DNA of 24,159 nt from CAZADA01 sp964636945 (GTDB taxonomy: Bacteria; Pseudomonadota; Alphaproteobacteria; Caulobacterales; Maricaulaceae). Each line of letters starts with the position of its first letter. Within the stretch, counting starts at the first letter, position 1. Positions 1 through 6,369 of this stretch are shown one piece after another. The notes below the pieces were generated by a model. That model did no database searches. It had not been told where the DNA came from and saw only the letters and a program-made list of their open reading frames with translations. The translations under genes were made by a program, and so were the position numbers. The DNA lies in the NCBI GenBank assembly GCA_964636945.1, contig CAZWVH010000047.1, forward strand, positions 1 to 24,159. The letters are read 5' to 3'.

Positions 1-2
1 GC

Positions 3-209
3 GATCAGATTGAGAGCGGCATGCCCGCCTATCAGCTTGAGGGCATGAAAGCGTTTTTGATCCATGATGGTTTCTTGGAGAATCTCGGGGGACATTTTGC
101 CAAGGCTCGGCGGTTGTTCGCCTACGCGAATGGCGCGTTTCTGACAGGCTGGGCGTTTGTGGTCGTTGCGCACGTCGTGGTGATCGCCTCGCGACAACCC
201 ATGGTGTGA
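3..209 (+). CDS. C-terminal fragment of an unidentified membrane protein (5' end outside window)
   Basis: The reading frame is open from the first bases of the window, so this is probably the tail of a longer gene; a Met codon at 21 is not a convincing start because no SD precedes it. The visible 68 or so residues are an amphipathic, charged stretch followed by one hydrophobic helix near the C-terminus (GWAFVVVAHVVVIA) and a short polar end. This suggests a C-terminal membrane anchor. The pattern of a K/R-rich helix leading into a final TM faintly recalls the end of Pycsar-effector-like (DUF5706) proteins, but that is only an impression. Function unknown. Confidence 0.5.
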   Translation, partial: DQIESGMPAYQLEGMKAFLIHDGFLENLGGHFAKARRLFAYANGAFLTGWAFVVVAHVVVIASRQPMV

Positions 210-430
210 CATCCCGAGTTTTTGGTGCGGCGCCGCCATCGGGCTGAAACAAGCCGGGGAGTGATGAATCCAGCGCGCCTGGCCCATAATTTCTCTTTTT
301 AATACAAAGATCTACCGCGCTGCGGCAGTATTATTGGTAACGCGGAGCCACTTTCCTTCTGCACTGCACATTGACCTGCCCATGCACAGAATTAGCCTTG
401 GTTCAACTATAACGAAATAGGGAGAGGGGA
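210..430. other. Intergenic region upstream of the pectin-acetylesterase-family gene
   Basis: This 221-base gap has no credible gene. It holds a GC palindrome around 229-238, an A/T-rich stretch near 288-310, a TTGACC at 371 and a TATAAC at 408-413. The TATAAC could be a -10 for the next gene, but no well-spaced -35 goes with it. A purine-rich SD (GGAGAGGGGA, 421-430) abuts the following ATG. Confidence 0.4.
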
Positions 431-1768
431 ATGATACCTCTAAGATCTGGTGGTCTTCGGGCCTTTGCGGGCGTGCTTGGCGCATGCCTTGTTTGGGCGG
501 GAGGTGCGCAAGCACAAAGCGAAGGCCTAAAAAACAAGGCTGAGCGGGAACTGCGCGAGGCGGGCTTAGACAAGTATTTGGGTGAATTCACGCCCATTTC
601 ATCGGAGCCATTTGCGAATGATTGGGTCAAACACACGTTCGACACCGAGGGCGGAGATGGGCCGATCTGTATTGCAGGCACGCCATACTCCATGTTCACC
701 AAGGCGGGCGATCCCGACAAACTGATGATCTTTCTGCAAGGCGGCGGCGCTTGCTGGGAGGGCTTCCCGCAATGCAACGTGTTGGCTGAACAACAGTTTC
801 CACCGCCTGCCGCGTTCTTGCCTGGCATTTTCTCACAATCGTCCAGTGACGGAACGATTCCGAACGACATTGGCGACTGGTCCGTGGCGTATCTGCCCTA
901 TTGCGATGGATCGGTGTTCAGTGGTGACAACGACGTCCTCAATGACCCGAACTTTGGTGTGCGCCGCCACCGCGGATTGCGCAATCTGACTGCAGGGATG
1001 GATGTAGCCAAGGCCACCTTTGGCAGTCCAGATAAAGTGCTCGTGACCGGCTCAAGCGCCGGCGGCGTGGGCTCGGTGGGCTTTGCGCCGTTCTTGGCGC
1101 GGTTCCTGTTCGGGAATGAGATCGATCTTTACGTCTTGAATGATGCTGGGCCAATTGCCCTCAATCCCCAGATTGCCGTTGCCGCGGCCATCGCGCGCGT
1201 CAATGACTGGCAATTCGATCAGTTCTGGCCGGAGAGCTGTGTCAAGAAAGGCCTGTGCGATCCGCTCGACCAGCAGACCGGCATTGTCGAATGGCGTCTG
1301 CAAAACTATAAGTCGGTGCGAGAAGCGTTTTACGAAACTGACGGCGATCTCACCAATATTGGCTTTGCGAGCTCAAACATTCCTGGCGAGCCGCCCTTCA
1401 TTCCGCTCAACCAGGCGGAGTATCGCGCGATCCTGGATGAAGCCCATGGCGAACTGCATGACGCCTATCCCAATCGCTATAAGCGGTTCGTCGTCAGCGG
1501 CGCCAACCCAGTGTGTTTTGGCCTTGTGGCCTATTCGCACACGGCGCTACAGGGCGGCAATTTGGGGAGCTTTGGTTGTCCCGGCATCGACTTGTTCTTT
1601 GAACTCGAGGCTAATGGAACGCCGCTTTATCAATGGGTGAACGACTTTGTGAACGTCAATGACGACGAAAACCGTCGTGAACGTGGTAGGGGCAAAGAGT
1701 TCACCGATGGCGTTGGCGCGTGGATTGATATCGTCGAAGATTTCTTCCCAGCGCCGCCACTTCCCTGA
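431..1768 (+). CDS. Exported pectin acetylesterase (PAE)-family hydrolase
   Basis: The 445-residue protein starts with an Arg-containing n-region, a hydrophobic core and an AQA-type cleavage site near residue 28, so it is probably exported to the periplasm or beyond. The mature part carries hallmarks of the pectinacetylesterase/Notum family: GGGACW (oxyanion loop) near residue 105, YCDGS.FSGD near 155, the nucleophile motif GSSAGG with Ser209, and a later SHTALQG that may supply the catalytic His. Family members are alpha/beta-hydrolase carboxylesterases that remove acetyl or acyl groups from polysaccharides or proteins; the substrate here cannot be read from sequence. Several Cys residues fit an oxidising compartment. 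The ATG sits directly after a strong SD. The gene appears monocistronic and ends at a hairpin terminator. Confidence 0.85.
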   Translation: MIPLRSGGLRAFAGVLGACLVWAGGAQAQSEGLKNKAERELREAGLDKYLGEFTPISSEPFANDWVKHTFDTEGGDGPICIAGTPYSMFTKAGDPDKLMIFLQGGGACWEGFPQCNVLAEQQFPPPAAFLPGIFSQSSSDGTIPNDIGDWSVAYLPYCDGSVFSGDNDVLNDPNFGVRRHRGLRNLTAGMDVAKATFGSPDKVLVTGSSAGGVGSVGFAPFLARFLFGNEIDLYVLNDAGPIALNPQIAVAAAIARVNDWQFDQFWPESCVKKGLCDPLDQQTGIVEWRLQNYKSVREAFYETDGDLTNIGFASSNIPGEPPFIPLNQAEYRAILDEAHGELHDAYPNRYKRFVVSGANPVCFGLVAYSHTALQGGNLGSFGCPGIDLFFELEANGTPLYQWVNDFVNVNDDENRRERGRGKEFTDGVGAWIDIVEDFFPAPPLP

Positions 1769-1794
1769 TAGCGTCGATGCAGTTTAGCGCCTTC

Positions 1795-1846
1795 AGCCCG
1801 CGTCTCGTTGAGCACAGCGCTCGACGGTGGCGCGGGCTTTATTTTT
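1795..1846 (+). terminator. Rho-independent terminator of the PAE-family gene
   Basis: AGCCCGCG at 1795-1802 pairs perfectly with CGCGGGCT at 1831-1838. Inside it CGTTGAGC pairs with GCTCGACG apart from one G-U. A TTTATTTTT tract follows. The T-tract runs into the last codons of the convergent pseudouridine synthase gene, whose stop codon is at 1839-1841. Confidence 0.8.
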
Positions 1847-2603
1847 GATTGGCGCGATTTTGCCGACCCGGCCCACCCAATTGTTCTCCCATCTGCTTGG
1901 CATTGATCTCGGCCAGTTCGCCCGGCTTGAGCTTGCCCAGCTGAAATGGGCCATAGGCGGTGCGGATGAGCCGATTGACCTTCAGACCAATGGCCTCAAG
2001 CGCCTTGCGCACTTCCCGGTTCTTGCCTTCCTGGAGTGAGACGGAGATCCACGCATTGCCGCCCTGCTGGCGTTCCAATTCTGCGTGGATTGCGCCAAAA
2101 CGCACACCGTCCACATTGACCCCATCAGCGAGCTTGGCCAGATCCGTTTCAGTCGGCCGCCCAAAAGCGCGCACGCGATACCGCCTGGTCCATCCGGTGG
2201 AGGGCAGCTCTAGCCGGCGCGCAAGCTCGCCGTCATTGGTGAGCAAAAGCAAACCTTCCGAATTGATGTCGAGCCGGCCGATACTGATCAACCGATTATA
2301 CTCCGGCCCAATGCGATCGAAGATGGTTGGCCGTCCTTGCGGATCACTCCGGGTGACCAAGAGTCCCAACGGTTTGTGATAGCGCACCAAGCGAGAGGGC
2401 TCCGCGGCGGGAATCGGTTTGCCGTCCACGGTGATGACTTGGCTGGCCGTGACTTTGACTGCGGGCGTATCCAAGCGCTTGCCGTCAACGGCCACTCGGC
2501 CGGCCTGGATCATGCGTTCGGCTTCTCGACGCGACGCCACGCCTGCGCGTGCAAGTGCTTTTGCTATGCGCTCGCCCTCCTCAGAGGCAGATTTTTCCAC
2601 CAT
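1839..2603 (-). CDS. rluB: RsuA/RluB/RluE-family 23S rRNA pseudouridine synthase
   Basis: The 254-residue protein has an N-terminal S4 RNA-binding domain (about residues 11-62, with GVASRREAERMI and GRVAVDGK), followed by the pseudouridine synthase domain. The catalytic motif is GRLDINSEGLLLLTNDGEL, with Asp112 the expected nucleophile, and a later EGKNREVRK motif is typical of RluB/RsuA enzymes. These isomerise a single uridine in rRNA; RluB makes the site near U2605 of 23S rRNA. I assign RluB rather than RsuA from overall resemblance, so the exact target is inferred. The ATG at 2603 was chosen because GGAG lies 8 nt upstream and the S4 domain begins just after it; the frame stays open to 2822 but would overlap the divergent gene. 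The long disordered tail seen in many alphaproteobacterial homologues is absent. Confidence 0.88.
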   Translation of the reverse strand: MVEKSASEEGERIAKALARAGVASRREAERMIQAGRVAVDGKRLDTPAVKVTASQVITVDGKPIPAAEPSRLVRYHKPLGLLVTRSDPQGRPTIFDRIGPEYNRLISIGRLDINSEGLLLLTNDGELARRLELPSTGWTRRYRVRAFGRPTETDLAKLADGVNVDGVRFGAIHAELERQQGGNAWISVSLQEGKNREVRKALEAIGLKVNRLIRTAYGPFQLGKLKPGELAEINAKQMGEQLGGPGRQNRANQK

Positions 2604-2689
2604 ATTGGGCGCTCCAATGGCCGGGTCAAAAGTCGGACGCGATAGGGACTTTGTTTTGTCGCATTCCCTTCGCAAAGCAATGGTTCGTG

Positions 2690-2707
2690 ATGAGTTGAGG
2701 AGGGGAA
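2690..2707 (+). promoter_or_regulatory. 18-nt leader / extended Shine-Dalgarno, copy 1
   Basis: ATGAGTTGAGGAGGGGAA ends one base before the GTG start at 2709. It matches the leader of the M28 peptidase gene (12732-12749) at 17 of 18 positions. The AGGAGGGG core is an extended SD; why the ATGAGTT part is shared is not explained by ribosome binding. Confidence 0.6.
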
Positions 2708-2708
2708 C

Positions 2709-3422
2709 GTGGCAGGCATCGCAAACATGATGATCGGAGCCGGTCTGGCGGGCGCAACATGGTATGCGCCGCAATATCCAGACCAAGTGGCCGCTTATGT
2801 GCCTGAGGTGGCGCAGACCCATCTGATCGACAACAATGCGGGCCTGATTGTAGGTGCAATTCTAGTGGGCCTTGGCGTCATTCAGATGCTGTTTGGTTGG
2901 ATGGGCGAGGCGGCGAAGGCGGCCAAGCAAGGACCGCGCACATCAGATGAGAAGGTAATCGATCGTCTCTTTTTGGAAGCCACCACCGCGATGGCGGCCG
3001 CCGATGGCTTCGTCGCCGACGCTGAAGTGGAAATGGTTCGCTCGATGAATTTGCGCTTTCGTAGTGTTGATGTGCCCGCAAGCCGCGTGAAATCAACGCT
3101 CAAGCGTTTGGGCGGCGACAGCCGGGGGTTGCTGCGAGAGCTGAAATCCCATTCCCGCGGCATTCCCGAACCGGCAAAGGAACAATTTATTCAAGCGGCG
3201 TTGTGGATTAGCATGTCGGATCTGGGTCGTAGCGAGAAGGAGTCGCAATTGCTTAAAGACGTGGCGGACGCTGTAGATCTTCCGCATGTTCGTATCGACG
3301 CCATGAAAAAGAGCCTGGAGCGCGCTGCAGGATCGCTGGTGGCTGCGGCGGCGGGAACTCCTTCGCCGGCCGGGGAAGTTGATCCATTGTCGCGTCCGCT
3401 ATCGCCGGCCGAACGATTTTGA
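2709..3422 (+). CDS. TerB-like domain membrane protein, hypothetical
   Basis: The 237-residue protein begins at a GTG with the SD GAGGAGGGG just upstream. A hydrophobic N-terminus and a clear TM helix at about residues 44-66 precede a soluble alpha-helical domain (about 80-210). That domain contains the DG..A..E pattern (AAADGFVADAEVEMV) and a second ...SDLGRSEKE repeat-like half. This layout resembles the TerB/DjlA-N superfamily, helical domains with acidic residues found in tellurite-resistance and membrane-stress proteins. The tail is Ala/Pro-rich. It lies 3 bp upstream of tadA and is probably co-transcribed with it, which does not reveal its job. Function unknown; the fold assignment is from pattern only. 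Confidence 0.7.
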   Translation: MAGIANMMIGAGLAGATWYAPQYPDQVAAYVPEVAQTHLIDNNAGLIVGAILVGLGVIQMLFGWMGEAAKAAKQGPRTSDEKVIDRLFLEATTAMAAADGFVADAEVEMVRSMNLRFRSVDVPASRVKSTLKRLGGDSRGLLRELKSHSRGIPEPAKEQFIQAALWISMSDLGRSEKESQLLKDVADAVDLPHVRIDAMKKSLERAAGSLVAAAAGTPSPAGEVDPLSRPLSPAERF

Positions 3423-3425
3423 GCC

Positions 3426-3989
3426 ATGGAGACACCGCTGTCCGCATCAGACGAGCTCCCGAATCAAGTGGACGGCGAGTGCGCGGATAGGCGGCTGCAT
3501 GAGTATCTGATGCGCCAGGCTCTGACCGCCGCTGAACAGTCCGCAATCGAGGGCGAAACGCCGGTCGGCGCTGTTGTTTTTGATCCAGATAACGACGGTG
3601 AGTGGGAGAATGGCATTCTCGCCGTAGCCGCCAACCGTCCCATTAAGAGCTGTGATCCCACCGCCCATGCGGAAATTCTTGCACTTCGCCAAGCGGGCTT
3701 GGCGCGACGAAATTATCGCCTGACCAATCTCTGGCTCGCGGTCACGCTGGAACCGTGCGCCATGTGCGCGGGTGCGATCTCACATGCGCGCATCGGGCGC
3801 CTCATTTATGGCGCGCCAGACGAAAAAGGAGGCGGAGTGACGCATGGCGCTCGCGTGTTTGACCAGCCCACCTGCCACTGGAGACCGCGTGTGGTGTCAG
3901 GGGTTTTAGCAGAGCCATCCGCCCATCTATTGCGCACCTTCTTTCGCGCCCGACGCGCCGTACCCAAGGACAAAGCGGGGTCGTCATGA
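3426..3989 (+). CDS. tadA: tRNA-specific adenosine deaminase TadA (A34 to I34)
   Basis: The 187-residue cytidine/adenosine deaminase-fold enzyme has the zinc and proton-shuttle motif HAE (His81, Glu83) and PCAMC (Cys111, Cys114), plus the Asn70 that packs against the substrate. TadA deaminates the wobble adenosine of tRNA-Arg(ACG) to inosine and is normally essential. The first 20 or so residues are an extra leader compared with the usual start around DRRLHEYLMRQAL, so an internal start is possible (Met29), but the ATG at 3426 lies 3 bp after the previous stop and fits translational coupling. There is also a small insertion (DNDGEWENG) in the loop after the first strands. Its last 4 bases overlap the next gene (ATGA). 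Confidence 0.93.
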   Translation: METPLSASDELPNQVDGECADRRLHEYLMRQALTAAEQSAIEGETPVGAVVFDPDNDGEWENGILAVAANRPIKSCDPTAHAEILALRQAGLARRNYRLTNLWLAVTLEPCAMCAGAISHARIGRLIYGAPDEKGGGVTHGARVFDQPTCHWRPRVVSGVLAEPSAHLLRTFFRARRAVPKDKAGSS

Positions 3990-4567
3990 GCGAGCCCAAG
4001 ATCACCATGCGCGCGGCCAGCGCTAAAGACGCCGAGACGCTTTCAGATCTCAATGAGCGGACGTGGCTGGCCACCTATCGCGGCATGTTGCCGGGCGCTG
4101 CACTCCATCAGGGCATTATGGAAAAACGTGGATGGCGCTCCCTGCTCGGTCGGCTTGAAGGCCGTAATGCAGACCGCGACACACGGGTTTATATCGCCAA
4201 GTACGGCAAGTTTGACGTGGGATTTGCTTGGTGCGGACCGGCCCGCGACGGCAAGGCGCCCTGGTCGGGGGAGCTTTATATGCTCTATGTCTTGCCCGAA
4301 GCGCAGGCCAGCGGCGTGGGTCGAGCATTGCTCGGTGCGGCGGTGCGCCATTTGTTTTCGCGCGGACTGTTTGAACCGGGGGCCTGGTGTGTCGCGGGTA
4401 ACCGGCTGGGCCATCAGTTCTACAAACGCACCGGGGGAGTGCAGAAACTCGAACGCAGTGTGATCATGTCCGGGGCTCGTGTGCCGTTGGTGGGCTTTGT
4501 TTGGCCGAATGCGGCGGACTTGGCGGAACTTGCCGCCTCTGTGCGCCCAGACGGTGAAGAATTCTAA
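3986..4567 (+). CDS. GNAT-family N-acetyltransferase
   Basis: This 193-residue protein begins with the GNAT beta-strand/helix pattern (ITMRAASAKDAETLSDL) and carries the acetyl-CoA pyrophosphate-binding region LYMLYVLPEAQASGVGRALL (about residues 93-112), ending with the GNAT W-C-variable strand and ...HQFYKRTGG. Such enzymes transfer an acetyl group from acetyl-CoA to an amine; the acceptor here cannot be predicted. The gene starts inside the tadA stop (ATGA overlap), so it is translationally coupled to tadA. An acceptor in translation, as with RimI, is possible but unproven. Confidence 0.85.
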   Translation: MSEPKITMRAASAKDAETLSDLNERTWLATYRGMLPGAALHQGIMEKRGWRSLLGRLEGRNADRDTRVYIAKYGKFDVGFAWCGPARDGKAPWSGELYMLYVLPEAQASGVGRALLGAAVRHLFSRGLFEPGAWCVAGNRLGHQFYKRTGGVQKLERSVIMSGARVPLVGFVWPNAADLAELAASVRPDGEEF

Positions 4568-4606
4568 GGCAAGTGGCAAATTGATCGGGGACTTTGGGGG
4601 CGATGT

Positions 4607-5038
4607 ATGTATTGGCCGACTATTAGCTTATTCATTGCCGGCCTGGCGGGGGTGATTGGACTGGGGCTGGGGCTCATGGCTTTGATCAATCCGCCGTGGG
4701 CGGGACGTCTTGTGCGCCTTCAACCCGATCCGGCCAAACGCGAAGGCCGAGCAGAGTTACGCGCCAATTATGGCGGGTTGTTTTCCGGACTTCATCTGGC
4801 TGTGTTGGTCGTTGTCGTTTTAGCCCTGCGGTCGCAGGATCCGGTGATTGAGTTCGCCGCCGCCACCGCCGCTCTGGTGGCGGGTGCGGGCTGGTTGGGC
4901 GTGGGCGTTGTCAGGCTGGTGTTCGCCCGCGCTGACAACGCCGTCACCAGCTACAATGTGATGGGCGCGATCTTTGAGTTGGCCATGGGTGCGGCGCTCG
5001 TGTCGCCAACATTTGTGGCCTTCATCACTGAACCGTGA
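4607..5038 (+). CDS. Small four-helix integral membrane protein, DUF4345-like
   Basis: The 143-residue protein is almost entirely hydrophobic, with four predicted membrane segments at about 5-27, 58-76, 82-105 and 115-137. The segment ELRANYGGLFSGLHLAV between helices 1 and 2 resembles the conserved RA.YGG motif of DUF4345 membrane proteins. No function is known for that family. It follows the GNAT gene by 39 bp and its stop lies 5 bp from the stop of the convergent amidohydrolase. An out-of-frame ATG at 4603 overlaps the true start; GGGGG at 4596-4600 serves as SD. Confidence 0.65.
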   Translation: MYWPTISLFIAGLAGVIGLGLGLMALINPPWAGRLVRLQPDPAKREGRAELRANYGGLFSGLHLAVLVVVVLALRSQDPVIEFAAATAALVAGAGWLGVGVVRLVFARADNAVTSYNVMGAIFELAMGAALVSPTFVAFITEP

Positions 5039-5043
5039 TCCAA

Positions 5044-6333
5044 TCAATCCTCGGATTTAACGATTGCGCCGTCCTTCATGACGAAGTCCACCTCGAGTAA
5101 TTCGTTCACATCAGCCAAGGGATCACCGTCCACTGCGATGATGTCCGCCGCCTTGCCCGCTTCAATTGTGCCGATTTCATCCGCGAGTCCCACATGGGCG
5201 GCCGCAACAACCGTGGCCGAGCGGATTGCTTCAGCGGGCGTCATGCCCACTTCGACCATCAAAGCGAACTCCTGCGCATTGTCGCCATGCGCCGAGACGC
5301 CCGAATCTGTGCCAAAGGCGATGGTCACGCCGCCTTCATAGGCCAAACGCGTGTTTTCGAGCATGACCGGCCCAACTTGAGCGGCTTTGATTCGCGATGG
5401 CTCCGGCAGCCAAGGCTCACTGGCCCAATCGGTCACGGTTTTGCCCGCGAGCAGGGTGGGAACCAGAACGGCGTCATTATTGCGGAAAAGCCGAATGCTT
5501 TGCGTGTCGAGATAGCTGCCATGTTCGATCGAGGCGACGCCCGCCTGAAGCGCGGCGTTGATGCCTGTTGTGCCATGGGCGTGGGCGGTGACTTTGCGCC
5601 CCATTTGCGCTGCGGTCTGGACAATGGCTTCCAGTTCGTCGTCGAAGAATTGGCGTTCAACGCCTGCGGCCGTGTTCGACAACACCCCGCCGGTCGCCGT
5701 AATTTTGATCACGTCTGCGCCGCGTTTGATCGCTTCGCGTGTCGCGCGGCGGCAATCGGCGACGCCATCACAAATTGTGTGATTGGGCGCAAGATCGAGG
5801 ATTTCTTGGCGATAGCCGTGGGTGTCGCCGTGACCGCCGGTGGGACTGAGCGCGCGGCCCGACGCCAAAATGCGCGGACCCTGCACTGTGCCGGCATTGA
5901 TCGCATCGCGCAGATCAAAGATCACATCCCCGGCGCCCACGTCTTGAATGGTGGTGAACCCCGCCCGGAGCGTGGTTTGGGCGTGAGCCAATGCTTTGTA
6001 GGCCACATCGCCGTCTGAGTCGGTCACGGCCAGGAGGCGGGCGTTGGGATTAAGCTCGCCGGTGATATGCACGTGGGAATCGATCAGGCCCGGCAGCACA
6101 TAATCATCGCTCAGATCGATGATCTTCGCGCCGTCCGGAGAAACAAAGCCGTCTTCCACGCCGACGATCTGGCCATTGGCGATGAGAATGGACTGTTCAC
6201 TGGTCGGTGACTCACCCGGTTCGGCGATCAGCGTGCCGGCGTGGATCACCGTGTCCGCCGCGGTGTCTTGGGCCTGGGCCGCCAGTGCCCCGGTCAGGCT
6301 GAGTGCGGCCAGCGCCGTCCATTTTGCAGTCAT
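5044..6333 (-). CDS. Exported metal-dependent amidohydrolase (Xaa-Pro/Xaa-Arg dipeptidase-like)
   Basis: This 429-residue amidohydrolase-superfamily enzyme has a cleavable signal peptide (about 1-21, ending AQA). Binuclear metal ligands are visible in order: His87 and His89 in SHVHI, Lys210 (likely carboxylated) in VIKITATGG, His251/253 in TAHAHG, His271 in IEHGS, and Asp343 in GTDSG. The architecture matches the group often annotated as imidazolonepropionase or prolidase; characterised Caulobacter relatives hydrolyse dipeptides or their N-acyl forms, so peptide scavenging in the periplasm is the best guess. The SD AAGGGGACC sits about 6 nt before the ATG. It lies 36 bp downstream of purD on the same strand and may be read through from it, although the two have no obvious metabolic link. 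Confidence 0.85.
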   Translation of the reverse strand: MTAKWTALAALSLTGALAAQAQDTAADTVIHAGTLIAEPGESPTSEQSILIANGQIVGVEDGFVSPDGAKIIDLSDDYVLPGLIDSHVHITGELNPNARLLAVTDSDGDVAYKALAHAQTTLRAGFTTIQDVGAGDVIFDLRDAINAGTVQGPRILASGRALSPTGGHGDTHGYRQEILDLAPNHTICDGVADCRRATREAIKRGADVIKITATGGVLSNTAAGVERQFFDDELEAIVQTAAQMGRKVTAHAHGTTGINAALQAGVASIEHGSYLDTQSIRLFRNNDAVLVPTLLAGKTVTDWASEPWLPEPSRIKAAQVGPVMLENTRLAYEGGVTIAFGTDSGVSAHGDNAQEFALMVEVGMTPAEAIRSATVVAAAHVGLADEIGTIEAGKAADIIAVDGDPLADVNELLEVDFVMKDGAIVKSED

Positions 6334-6369
6334 TGAGGTCCCCTTTTTGGATGTGTGTTTGTCGGCAAG

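Noticed and set aside
2604..2822. N-terminal extension of the RluB frame
   Set aside because: It is Cys/His/Arg-rich, has no family resemblance, and would overlap the strongly supported GTG start of the divergent gene.
4043..4579. 178-codon open frame on the minus strand
   Set aside because: Shadow of the GNAT gene, which is coupled to tadA and has the acetyl-CoA motif.
5194..6018. 274-codon open frame on the plus strand
   Set aside because: It is antisense to the amidohydrolase, whose motifs are unambiguous. High GC favours such shadow frames and no SD or motif supports it.
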